Assembly: GCA_903857165.1 (NCBI GenBank)
Contig: CAIODU010000128.1
Coordinates: 1 to 37,044, forward strand
Source: an uncultured Methylococcaceae bacterium
GTDB taxonomy: Bacteria; Pseudomonadota; Gammaproteobacteria; Methylococcales; Methylococcaceae
DNA: 37,044 bases
Direction of reading: 5' to 3'
Below, one piece after another: positions 26,413 to 34,316 of the stretch. The translations under genes were made by a program, and so were the position numbers. The notes under the pieces were generated by a model. That model was given only the letters and a program-made list of their open reading frames with translations, did not search any database and was not told the origin of the DNA. Every line of letters starts with the position of its first letter. Within the stretch, counting starts at the first letter, position 1.

Positions 26413-26480
26413 AACCACGGAAGACACGGATCACACGGAAGTAAAGCATTTTTTCAATGTCTTCCGTGCTTTCCGTGGTT
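26413..26480. repeat. Inverted repeat with 18-bp arms
   Basis: The arm AACCACGGAAGACACGGA (26413-26430) and the reverse complement of 26463-26480 match at 16 of 18 positions. The loop is 32 bp. It could form a terminator-like hairpin for the higBA transcript or for the opposite-strand PEP-CTERM gene. Confidence 0.65.
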
Positions 26481-26540
26481 CTAGCTTTTTCTTCCCTTGG
26501 GCCTTAATCGGCGCTCATGGATTGCCGCCCCTACTCACGA

Positions 26541-27250
26541 TTATCCGCGCCGCCGTGCTTTCGTGCCAAGCCAACCCGCGCCACCCGCCAACAGCAACCA
26601 AATTATGCTAGGTTCTGGCACAACACCCGAGAGTCCGACATCGCCGGTACGAACGGCCCAACTATAGTACTCAGGATCGGAAAATGCGCCGGGCCACTGC
26701 ATGCCATCCCGAGTTCGGAAGACCCACACAATACCGCTAGAGCGTAAAGTACCCGACCAGTAATGCGTGTTATCATCAAATGCAATAATATTACTAAAAA
26801 AGTTATAATTTGCATTGTGTGTGCTGATAATTGACTGCCCCGCCACGCCACCAAGCTCATTATAAAACAAATGCCCAAGATCGCTTCCAGTGCAGTTAAA
26901 TCCACCGTAGTAATCATTGCTGGGACCTTGATTGCTACAACTCGTATCTGGTATAAGCGTAGTCGGCAAGCGCCAATCGGTGAATCCGCCGACATTCAGG
27001 CTGGAGACCCAGGCTTTGGCGGTCGTCCAGTTCATCAAGCCATCGGCATCGTAACCCGAGGTCTTGGCGTAGTTGGCATCTGCCAGCCATGTGATATTAC
27101 AGTCGGTGTCATAGACGACCGTGCCGTTAAGTTTGGAGATTAGTCCAGCAGAGGAAGTGGTGGCGAAGCCTAAACCCGCCGCCAGAAGTAAAGCGGTTAG
27201 AACGCAATTATGCTTTGGTTGGTTGGTTGGTTGGTTGGTGAAATTTTCAT
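26541..27250 (-). pseudogene. PEP-CTERM DUF1566-like protein, out of frame at a CCAA repeat
   Basis: The long frame ending at 26541 encodes a DUF1566 (Lcl C-terminal)-type domain, with LNVGGFTDWRLPTT, YWSGT and SWAVRTG. It ends in a PEP-CTERM tail (VPEPSIIWLLLAGGAGWLG plus basic residues) for exosortase sorting. The natural start is the ATG at 27250 with AAGGG about 6 bases upstream. After MKIS it enters a (CCAA)6 tract (27215-27238), and the present count of six units leads to a stop after 17 codons. With four or seven units the frame would join a signal peptide (LTALLLAAGLGFATTSSA) and the rest, giving about 237 residues for seven units. The gene is therefore off in this sequence, unless a rare downstream start is used. 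It is either phase-variable or a pseudogene. Confidence 0.8.
27215..27238 (-). repeat. (CCAA)6 tetranucleotide tract in the start of a gene
   Basis: Read on the minus strand there are six perfect CCAA units after ATG-AAA-ATT-T-CA. Each unit shifts the frame by one base, so changes in number would switch the gene between frames. The same tetranucleotide controls hgp genes of Haemophilus influenzae by slipped-strand mispairing. Confidence 0.85.
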
Positions 27251-27793
27251 GGTTACCCTTGTATTGTCAACCCTTGCCAAGCCCGTCTATCCTGAAACCG
27301 CCCCATCCCAACAACAGCAATGGGGATTCAACCAGCGGCTTGTCTACCAAGAGTGTTATTTTCAATGACCCGGATCTGTTTCCTTGCAGTCCGCAAGTGG
27401 GACAATATCTCAAAACCCCATTAACTGCAACTGCCAATAAATTTGAATGCTTGCATCTGCCCGGATGAAACCGGTTTTTCCAATGTAAGGCGGACACAGG
27501 GTCGTGATCCGCCTCGAAACCAAAGCAAAAGAAAGCCTCACGCAACGACGCAAAGGCGCAACTTAAAGCGGCTTTACGTTCGTTGCGCCTTTGCGTCGTT
27601 GCGTAAAACCATTTTTTATTATTCATGCCAAAATGAGAATTGCCGCAACACAATTGTTTGGTGCGTAACATCAATAATTAATTTACAATCTTTGCCATGT
27701 TTGACATAAAACCGCTGAATGGTTGATTTGCCCACCCCCCACATTTTTACGGATCATCATCATTCTCGCGAACAATCCACCAAGACATTACGC
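27251..27793. other. Intergenic region with hairpins
   Basis: I see no gene here. The leftward PEP-CTERM gene and the rightward lytic transglycosylase gene diverge from it, so both promoters should lie here. A short AGGCGGA..TCCGCCT hairpin is near 27487-27513 and a perfect 23-bp inverted repeat at 27540-27604. Confidence 0.5.
27540..27604. repeat. Perfect 23-bp inverted repeat
   Basis: The arms at 27540-27562 and 27582-27604 are exact reverse complements. Each begins ACGCAACGACGCAAAGG in its own direction. The right arm contains GTTGCGCC, the unit of the tandem repeat upstream of panC. It is probably a dispersed intergenic element. Confidence 0.8.
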
Positions 27794-28648
27794 ATGAATT
27801 GGAAAACTCCCGTCCTAGCATCCCTTCTATTGTTAGCAAGCCTACCGGTTGCAGCGATACAAATCGACCCCTTGCCAGAAAGGATTCGCCAGATGGCAAT
27901 GGTATACGAGCATGGCCGGGGCGTGAAGCAGGACATGAAGCAAGCTTATCGTCTGTATTGCAAATCGGCCCTGACGGGAGATGCCATATCCGCCTATAGC
28001 ATCGGCTTTATGTATTTTAATGGGCGGGGATTGCCGCGCAACCTCGGCATGGCGGTATATTGGTTTAGAAAGGCCGCAGTTGCCGGCGATGCATTTTCCT
28101 GGCGCATGGCCTACCGTTTCCGCGACGTTGTTCCAGCGGAAGACCCTTCATGCCAAGAAGATGCAAAATTATCCACACCCGCCATAAACCATGCCGAAGC
28201 CCCAAACCACAATCCCAACCGGGATATTGTCGCTGAATGGGTCAACCAGATCGCTCCCGTTTATTCGATTGACCCGGCCTTGGTAATGGCCGTGATCCAA
28301 GCTGAATCTGCCTACAACCCAGGGGCATTATCCCCAAAGCACGCCCAAGGGTTGATGCAATTGATCCCTTCCACCGCAAAGCGCTTTGGTGTAAAGGATC
28401 CGTGGAACCCGATGGAGAATATCAAAGGGGGTGTCGCCTACCTAAGTTGGTTGTTGCGCCATTTTTCCGGCAACGTGGAATGGACGCTGGCTGCCTATAA
28501 TGCCGGTGAAAATGCGGTGGACCGCCACCAAGGCGTGCCTCCCTACCAAGAGACCAAAGCCTACGTCAAAAAGATACTGGCCCATTATCCTAAAACCACC
28601 CATCCGATACCTCCGCTACCTTCGGAACACCCGACCGATGCCGGGTAA
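27794..28648 (+). CDS. Secreted Sel1-repeat lytic transglycosylase
   Basis: The 284-residue protein starts at ATG 27794 with a signal peptide (VLASLLLLASLPVAA). Residues 30-105 hold two Sel1-like repeats (MAMVYEHGRGVKQDMKQAYR and IGFMYFNGRGLPRNLGMAVY). The C-terminal SLT domain contains AVIQAESAYNPGALSPKHAQ, with the catalytic Glu in AES, then GLMQLIPSTAKRFGV and AYNAGENAV. It cleaves peptidoglycan in the periplasm by the lytic mechanism. The frame is open 25 codons upstream, but that part lacks a secretory start. A Sel1-SLT fusion is less common than SLT alone; Sel1 repeats suggest protein partners. Confidence 0.9.
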   Translation: MNWKTPVLASLLLLASLPVAAIQIDPLPERIRQMAMVYEHGRGVKQDMKQAYRLYCKSALTGDAISAYSIGFMYFNGRGLPRNLGMAVYWFRKAAVAGDAFSWRMAYRFRDVVPAEDPSCQEDAKLSTPAINHAEAPNHNPNRDIVAEWVNQIAPVYSIDPALVMAVIQAESAYNPGALSPKHAQGLMQLIPSTAKRFGVKDPWNPMENIKGGVAYLSWLLRHFSGNVEWTLAAYNAGENAVDRHQGVPPYQETKAYVKKILAHYPKTTHPIPPLPSEHPTDAG

Positions 28649-28798
28649 GGCCGATTTTGGTGTTAATCGTAGGATGGGCCTGTCAGGGCATGATTAGCAT
28701 TGCTGAATGGGAATTGCCAACAAGTTGGGGGAAAACGAGTGGGGGGCTTGAATCATTCTGGTAGAATGCATGAGTCCATCCACCTGCCTGAACCCGCC

Positions 28799-29101
28799 AT
28801 GACACAGCAAGTCCTGATCACCCTGACTGTCCCCCCTTCCGTAGAGGAAAGCGTGGTGGACTGGCTATTGCAATTCAATGACCACTCAGGCTTTACCAGC
28901 CAACGGGCGAACGGTCATTCCAGCCGTTTGGAAGGGCTAAACCTAGCCGAGCAGGTTGCAGGCAGGAAAGAACACGTTCGCTTTCAGATGCACATCCCGT
29001 CCGACGACCTCCCCAGGTTCATGGATGCACTCAGAAAAGATTTCGACGGCGTGGGTTTGCACTTTTGGGTTACCCCGCTCATGGAAGTGGGACACGTTTG
29101 A
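28799..29101 (+). CDS. DUF3240 family protein
   Basis: The 100-residue product from ATG 28799 has the DUF3240 pattern: VLITLTVPPSVEESVVDWLL, HSGFTSQRANGHS, LAEQVAGRKEHVRFQ and FDGVGLHFWVTPLMEVG. DUF3240 members are small ferredoxin-like-fold proteins usually found next to Cus/Czc-type RND metal efflux genes, with an unproven regulatory role. No RND gene is present here. The stop is 16 bases before the chosen alkB start, so the two may be co-transcribed. A start at 28766 would add 11 residues. Confidence 0.8.
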   Translation: MTQQVLITLTVPPSVEESVVDWLLQFNDHSGFTSQRANGHSSRLEGLNLAEQVAGRKEHVRFQMHIPSDDLPRFMDALRKDFDGVGLHFWVTPLMEVGHV

Positions 29102-29117
29102 CTTCCAGATTAGCCAA

Positions 29118-29714
29118 TTGAAAAACCTAGTTTCCCAAGACGGCGAACTGTTTTACCTGGCCGATTTCCTATCCCCGCCTGACGCCGTGGAATGTTTTGC
29201 ACGTCTTCGGGACGAATTGGATTGGCAGCAGGAAGTGGCCACCGTTGTCGGGCGGCGGGTTCCCGTCCCGCGTTTGGTATGCTGGTACGGGGACGAGGGC
29301 GCGGTCTATCAGTATTCTGGCCTGACCCATTATCCGCAAGCGTGGACAGAAACCCTGTTTGGCCTTAAGCAATCCATGGAAAACGCCAGCGGCCACGGTT
29401 TCAATAGTGTGCTAGGCAATCTCTACCGCGACGGGCGGGACTCCATGGGCTGGCATGCCGACCGGGAAAAAGTGCTTGGGGTTAAGCCTTTCATCGCCTC
29501 GCTGAGCCTGGGCGCGGAAAGGCTGTTTAAGATGCGCCACAATAAAACCGGCGAAACGCTGGATATCCCTCTCGCCAGCGGCAGTTTGTTGTTAATGGGT
29601 GGCTCGCTCCAGCACCATTGGCGGCATTGCGTGCCGAAATCCCGGCAACCCCTATCGGCCCGGATTAACCTCACATTCCGCAACATCATCAACCAAGGGT
29701 TAAGCAACCGATGA
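29118..29714 (+). CDS. AlkB family 2OG-Fe(II) DNA/RNA repair dioxygenase
   Basis: From a TTG at 29118 the protein has 198 residues. It shows the Fe(II) triad WHAD (His113, Asp115) and the distal His170 in HHWRHCVPK. It also has the 2-oxoglutarate-binding Arg pair RINLTFR (182-188), and the lead-in YQYSGLTHYPQAW and GNLYRDGRDSMGWHAD of the ALKBH2/3-like type. It removes methyl adducts such as 1-methyladenine by oxidative demethylation. No ATG start is available after the DUF3240 stop; ATG 29025 would overlap that gene by 77 bases, so TTG is my choice. Confidence 0.85.
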   Translation: MKNLVSQDGELFYLADFLSPPDAVECFARLRDELDWQQEVATVVGRRVPVPRLVCWYGDEGAVYQYSGLTHYPQAWTETLFGLKQSMENASGHGFNSVLGNLYRDGRDSMGWHADREKVLGVKPFIASLSLGAERLFKMRHNKTGETLDIPLASGSLLLMGGSLQHHWRHCVPKSRQPLSARINLTFRNIINQGLSNR

Positions 29715-29742
29715 TTTCACACAAACGAACCTATACAAAACC

Positions 29743-30270
29743 ATGAGCAAACGCCGGCAGCAAAACTTCTTGCATAAACCTTCCCTGCTGACTGTTAGCC
29801 TGATGTGCCTCGGCTTGGCGGACACTGTGCTGGCAGCCGATACGCATTGTACCAACCAAGAGACCATCGAATTCAATTGTTCAACCGGAAAAAAAATACT
29901 CTCGGTATGCGCGTCCAAAGATCTGTCAACGGCGAAGGGTTACATGCAATACCGTTTCGGAGCCAAAGGCACACCTGAAATTCAAGTGCCTGCCGTCCAG
30001 AATCATCCCAATCCCCTAGTGCAATCCGGCACACTTTCATTCTCCGGTGGCGGTGGCGCGTATTTGCGATTTCTGAAAGGAGACTTCCGCTATGTGGTCT
30101 ACACCGCCACTGGCAAGGATTGGGGCAAGAAGGCGGGCGTTGCGGTGGAAGAAGGGGACAAATTGCTCGCCAACATCAAGTGCAAAGGCCCTGCACAAAG
30201 CACAATCGGGCCGAAGTTGTTTGAACAGGCCGGACTGCCCGCCTCCGACAAAGCCTTCCAGTTGCCCTAA
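29743..30270 (+). CDS. Secreted hypothetical protein
   Basis: I do not recognise the family. The 175-residue product has a signal peptide with likely cleavage after TVLA (residues 28-31), and a mature part with four Cys residues (36, 46, 56, 147) that could form two disulfides. The region GTLSFSGGGGAYLRF and FRYVVYTATGK suggests a small beta-rich domain. It is probably periplasmic or secreted. The Nudix gene follows 4 bases after the stop. Confidence 0.6.
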   Translation: MSKRRQQNFLHKPSLLTVSLMCLGLADTVLAADTHCTNQETIEFNCSTGKKILSVCASKDLSTAKGYMQYRFGAKGTPEIQVPAVQNHPNPLVQSGTLSFSGGGGAYLRFLKGDFRYVVYTATGKDWGKKAGVAVEEGDKLLANIKCKGPAQSTIGPKLFEQAGLPASDKAFQLP

Positions 30271-30274
30271 GGCC

Positions 30275-30787
30275 ATGGGCAGCGCACAAGAACTCCTCTG
30301 CCAGGTCGATGAAGACGACCGCATCATCGGGCCCTGCCTTCGTGGTGAAGCGCATAGGCTGGGGCTGCGACACCGTTCCGTGCATATCTTGGTTTTCAAT
30401 CCTGAAGGCGAGCTGTACCTGCAAAAACGTTCAAGCACCAAAGATGTCAATCCCGGGCTTTGGGATACCTCCGCCGCCGGCCATGTGGACTTTGGCGAGA
30501 GTTACGACGATAGCGCCCGGCGCGAATTGGCGGAGGAGTTAGGCATTGAAATTGAGTCCACCGAAATATTAAAGCCGCTATTCAAGCTGGAAGCCAGCGC
30601 GGACACCGGTTGGGAATTCGTCCAAGTCTACCAACTGACCCATAGCGGGGAATTGCGCCCTGAACCGACGGAAATCATAGAAGGCCGCTGGTTCGGCTTG
30701 ACTGAATTGGAAAACTGGATCATACGCGGCGGCGATGGCATCACGCTATCCTTCCAAATCTTGTGGTCGCGGTTTTGCAGCATTTGA
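30275..30787 (+). CDS. Nudix hydrolase (YfcD-like)
   Basis: The 170-residue product starts at ATG 30275, with AAGG at 30269-30272 just upstream. It carries a complete Nudix box (GHVDFGESYDDSARRE followed by LAEELG), matching GX5EX7REUXEEXGU. The early LCQVDEDDRIIG and RSVHILVFN segments are those of YfcD and isopentenyl-diphosphate isomerase-like Nudix proteins. These hydrolyse nucleoside diphosphate-linked substrates; the specific one is unknown. The open frame runs on 61 codons upstream, but that region is the shadow of the preceding gene. Confidence 0.88.
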   Translation: MGSAQELLCQVDEDDRIIGPCLRGEAHRLGLRHRSVHILVFNPEGELYLQKRSSTKDVNPGLWDTSAAGHVDFGESYDDSARRELAEELGIEIESTEILKPLFKLEASADTGWEFVQVYQLTHSGELRPEPTEIIEGRWFGLTELENWIIRGGDGITLSFQILWSRFCSI

Positions 30788-30798
30788 GTTCGGGGTTT

Positions 30799-30873
30799 AA
30801 GGACATTTACGAGAATGTCCTTACCCGTAGGATGGCCTTCAGGCCACCAAAGCGCACTGAAGGACACCCTACA
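30799..30873 (-). repeat. Dispersed repeat, copy B
   Basis: This is the inverted counterpart of 18221-18300. It contains a perfect 9-bp hairpin AAGGACATT/AATGTCCTT (30799-30807 and 30814-30822), which could serve as a terminator for the Nudix gene ending 11 bases before it. Confidence 0.75.
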
Positions 30874-30976
30874 GGGGGTATTCTTTATCGAAAATCAACT
30901 AAGGGATAGGGCGAAATCCGACTGGATGCCCTTTGCATGCCGAACATAAAATCAACATCACCCGGAGATTCCCAAT

Positions 30977-32614
30977 ATGACCGCCTGCTTTGCCAAGCCT
31001 CGCCTCCGCAACTTAAGCGTGTTTCCCAGGGCGAAGCCGATTATTTTCCGCGCTAGCCGTTTGGCCCAGGCCATTCGCCTAGGTCTTGCCCTGGTCGCAA
31101 CTAATTCAGTCCTGCCCGCGCAGGCTGTCATTAACTGCCCAGTCCAATCGCCTCAGACTATAACGGGTGCCGAAACCTTGAACTCGGCCTGTGACTTAGA
31201 GGGTGGGGGTAGCATCAATGTGCAGGGTGGGGGCAGCATCACCATCACCAATACCGGCGCAATGACAGGCGCCGGCACGCTGAACAATTCTGGCGCACTC
31301 AATATCGAGGCGGGTGGCAGCTTAGTCAGCTACTCTGGTGGCATCAACAATGCCGGTAGTCTCGTCAATGATGGCGGCTTGGGAACCTACAAAGGCACGA
31401 TAAGCAATACCGGAACCCTGACCAACAATTACGCGCTGGCAAATTCGTATGGTTCGTTAACCAATCACACGGGTGCCACACTGACGAATAATGGACTACT
31501 TTACAATGAAAAAAATGCCGGGATGGTGAATCAAGCGGGTGCTATTCTAACCAACAACTGGGTATTGACCAATTATAGTAGTTCGTTAAGCAATGCGGGC
31601 GGGCTAACCAATCAGGCAGGAGGCTATCTGACTAATGATGGCGGTTCCAGCCTGACCAACACGGGTTCATTGGAAAACTCAGGCACTTTGAACAATGCAG
31701 GGTATGTGGACAATGTTGGGACAGTGACCAACCAAGCGGGAGGGACGCTGACGAATACCGGTGCCTTTTTCAATGAGTCAGGGGGTACGCTCGCCAACAA
31801 GGCGGGTGCCACCGTCAACAATCACTACGGGATATACAACTATTCGGGCGCCACTTTCACCAATGCAGGGACAATCAACAACGTATCTTACGGTGATATA
31901 TTCAACCTCTTCGGTGCCACTTTCACCAATACAGGTATCTTGAACACCGGCACATTGAACAATCAAACGTACTCTGGAACAGTGTACACAGAAGGCATGC
32001 TGACCAATGAGGGTACGCTTGACAATGTCGCCACGGTCGAAATCGACACCCCTGGAAGCATTGAAGGCGCGGGTACTTTCACCCAGACCAGCGGGATCAC
32101 AAAAGTAAACGGCTTGCTGCAACAGCCGGTGATTGACATTCAAGGCGGCGAGCTACTCGGTGAAGGCACGATATTGGGCTCCATCACCCTCGGCAGTGCT
32201 GCGAAGCTTAATCCCGGCTTCGGTTTCGGCAAACTCACAGTGGACGGCGGCATCGTTTTCAACGGTTCGCTGCTTGTCGACATTGCGGGCATTGCTGCGG
32301 ACAAGTATGATTTGCTGGATGCCTATGGCGGGGCGGTCAATTTCGGTGTCGGCAGCCTCATCACCATCAACCTAGACAGTTTATTCGCCCCTGAGGGTGG
32401 CATGGCGTGGGACTTCCTGCTGTCCGACAACCCCTTCCTTGGATTGGGCAACGCCAAGTATCAAGTCAACGGGCTGAATTCGTCCATGGACTACATGATT
32501 AGGGAAGTCGAAAGGGGCGGACGCCATGCGCTGGAATTTACCGTGCCAGAACCTGGCAGCCTTGCGCTTTTCGGCCTCGGGGGGCTACTGATGATGCGTA
32601 GGCGAAGCAGCTAG
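30977..32614 (+). CDS. Asn/Gly/Thr-rich PEP-CTERM surface protein
   Basis: The 545-residue product begins at ATG 30977, preceded by CCGGAG. A long N-terminus of about 53 residues ends in a signal peptide-like segment (LGLALVATNSVLPAQA). Residues 60-340 consist of many imperfect repeats of short TNxGxLxN-type turns, as in beta-helix adhesins and haemagglutinin-like proteins. A non-repetitive domain (about 340-510) follows, containing LGEGTILGSITLGSAAKLN and DKYDLLDAYGG. The C-terminus is VPEPGSLALFGLGGLLMMRR, a PEP-CTERM signal for exosortase processing. No exosortase lies nearby. It is likely secreted to the cell surface or into a biofilm matrix; no specific function is claimed. Confidence 0.8.
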   Translation: MTACFAKPRLRNLSVFPRAKPIIFRASRLAQAIRLGLALVATNSVLPAQAVINCPVQSPQTITGAETLNSACDLEGGGSINVQGGGSITITNTGAMTGAGTLNNSGALNIEAGGSLVSYSGGINNAGSLVNDGGLGTYKGTISNTGTLTNNYALANSYGSLTNHTGATLTNNGLLYNEKNAGMVNQAGAILTNNWVLTNYSSSLSNAGGLTNQAGGYLTNDGGSSLTNTGSLENSGTLNNAGYVDNVGTVTNQAGGTLTNTGAFFNESGGTLANKAGATVNNHYGIYNYSGATFTNAGTINNVSYGDIFNLFGATFTNTGILNTGTLNNQTYSGTVYTEGMLTNEGTLDNVATVEIDTPGSIEGAGTFTQTSGITKVNGLLQQPVIDIQGGELLGEGTILGSITLGSAAKLNPGFGFGKLTVDGGIVFNGSLLVDIAGIAADKYDLLDAYGGAVNFGVGSLITINLDSLFAPEGGMAWDFLLSDNPFLGLGNAKYQVNGLNSSMDYMIREVERGGRHALEFTVPEPGSLALFGLGGLLMMRRRSS

Positions 32615-32867
32615 GCAATTTAACGTTTGGGGATGAATTTGGATTGAGAAACCTTATTGAATGGATGCCGAAGAATGGGAATCAGCCAAATCAGCATAAT
32701 TTGCCTGAAACAATGATTGTACTCGACCGACTGGCCTACAATCGTTTAACATCCCTAGCGATCAAACTTACGTCGTCCGAGCGTGTCAAAAACGCTGCAA
32801 AACCCACACTCGCCAGCTTTTTTTGGACAGATCGCCAATCGAAACTTTATAGGAGACACGCCCAGCC
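32615..32867. other. Intergenic region upstream of nhaD
   Basis: This 253-base stretch has no convincing gene; an open frame at 32644-32955 shows no recognisable domain and overlaps nhaD. The nhaD promoter should lie here. AGGAG precedes the nhaD ATG. I looked for a regulatory RNA fold and could not support one. Confidence 0.4.
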
Positions 32868-34316
32868 ATGTTCATCTTCCGTTTTGCCTTGCTCGTACTT
32901 TTGCCGGTCAATTGCTGGGCCAGTGAAGCGGGCGCAAAGTTGCCTATTGATCTGACCCAACACTGGATCGGCTATGCCTCCATGGCCGTCTTTTTCATTG
33001 CCTATGTGTTGGCGATGATGGAAGAATCCACCATGCTGCGCAAGTCCAAGCCCATGGTCTTTGCCGCCAGCTTAATTTGGGTATTAATCGCTTCCCATTA
33101 TGTCTCCCACGGTCTTGAAGAGGAGTCCGGGCGCGCCTTCCGGGCTACCCTGGAAGGCTACGCGGAACTGTTCCTGTTCATCTTGGTGTCGATGACTTAC
33201 CTCAATGCGATGGAACAGCGCGGAGTGTTCGACAATCTTCGCATTTGGCTGCTTAGCAAGGGCTTTGGCTACCGGAAACTGTTCTGGATCACCGGGATTC
33301 AGTCCTTCTTTCTGTCTTCGATGTTCAACAACCTGACCACCGCTTTGCTGATGGGGGCCGTGGTGATGGCCATGGCCAAGGACAACCGGCGGTTCATTTC
33401 CATCGCCTGCGTGAACATCGTGGTCGCCACCAATGCGGGCGGGTCTTTCAGCCCGTTCGGCGACATAACCACGCTACTGGTGTGGCAGAAGGGTGTTGTC
33501 CCGTTCGCCCATTTCTTCAGCCTACTGCTCCCCTCCCTCGTCAATTTTCTGGTTCCCGCCGCCATCATGCACTTTTGGGTGCCGAAGGAGTTTCCCAAGT
33601 CGGCGGGTGAACCCCGACCGTTGCAGCATGGGGCTTTGGGTATCATCGTCATGTTCTTGCTGACCATCGTCACCTCGGTGTGCTTCGAGAATTTCTTGGG
33701 GCTTCCGCCCGCCGCCGGTATGTTGGCCGGGCTTACCTACCTTAGTTTTTACTTTTTCTACCTCTACAAGGTGCGTGTCGGCGACCATCGTTTTAAGGGC
33801 ATGGTCAAGGAGACAAAGGAGGCAATGGCAAGGCAGGCTGTGGCTTCACCTTTCCAAGCGGTCGAAACCAAACAACACTTCGATGTTTTTCACAGTGTAG
33901 CCCATTTGGAGTGGGACACGCTGCTGTACTTCTACGGTGTCATGGTGGGTGTTGGGGGTTTGAGTTTCATCGGCTACCTGACGCTGGCATCGAAGTACCT
34001 CTACACCGACCTTAACCCCACCTTCGCCAATATTCTGGTGGGCATCGTATCGGCTTTCATCGACAACGGCACGATCATGTATGCCGTGTTGACGATGGCC
34101 CCTAAGATATCGGAAGGACAATGGTTACTGGTGACACTGACTGCCGGGGTGGGCGGAAGCCTGTTGGCGATTGGCTCGGCTGCGGGCGTGGGGCTTTTGG
34201 GCCAGACTAAAGGCGCTTACTCATTCGTCTCGCATCTGAAATGGACACCCGTCATTGCCTTGGGTTTTGCAGCCAGCATCTTCGCGCATTTCCTGATTAA
34301 TGACCGTTTCTTCTGA
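32868..34316 (+). CDS. nhaD: Na+/H+ antiporter NhaD type
   Basis: The 482-residue polytopic membrane protein has the NhaD signatures: HYVSHGLEEESGRAF, MFNNLTTALLMGAVVMAMAK, NIVVATNAGGSFSPFGDITT, VSAFIDNGTIMYAVL and GSAAGVGLLGQ. NhaD proteins exchange sodium or lithium for protons and support growth at high salt or pH. An N-terminal signal-like segment (LVLLPVNCWASEAG) precedes the first core helix. The AGGAG at about 12 bases before ATG fits its start. The MFS gene overlaps the end by 17 bases, suggesting an operon. Confidence 0.93.
   Translation: MFIFRFALLVLLPVNCWASEAGAKLPIDLTQHWIGYASMAVFFIAYVLAMMEESTMLRKSKPMVFAASLIWVLIASHYVSHGLEEESGRAFRATLEGYAELFLFILVSMTYLNAMEQRGVFDNLRIWLLSKGFGYRKLFWITGIQSFFLSSMFNNLTTALLMGAVVMAMAKDNRRFISIACVNIVVATNAGGSFSPFGDITTLLVWQKGVVPFAHFFSLLLPSLVNFLVPAAIMHFWVPKEFPKSAGEPRPLQHGALGIIVMFLLTIVTSVCFENFLGLPPAAGMLAGLTYLSFYFFYLYKVRVGDHRFKGMVKETKEAMARQAVASPFQAVETKQHFDVFHSVAHLEWDTLLYFYGVMVGVGGLSFIGYLTLASKYLYTDLNPTFANILVGIVSAFIDNGTIMYAVLTMAPKISEGQWLLVTLTAGVGGSLLAIGSAAGVGLLGQTKGAYSFVSHLKWTPVIALGFAASIFAHFLINDRFF

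Larger units (their letters stand above)
26272..26540. other. Repeat-rich intergenic region
   Basis: No gene is supported. A copy of a GTCAAAGCAAGCTTTGACG element lies at 26360-26382, and an inverted repeat of the ACCACGGAAGACACGG type at 26413-26480. The region lies between the ends of two convergent genes. Confidence 0.6.

Noticed and set aside
32615-32867. Riboswitch or sodium-sensing RNA upstream of nhaD
   Set aside because: I could not build a conserved fold by eye. Only weak hairpins such as GAGCG/CGCT are present.
32644-32955. A 103-codon ORF upstream of nhaD
   Set aside because: No known motif, and it runs into the nhaD signal region in another frame. nhaD with AGGAG is clearly the gene.
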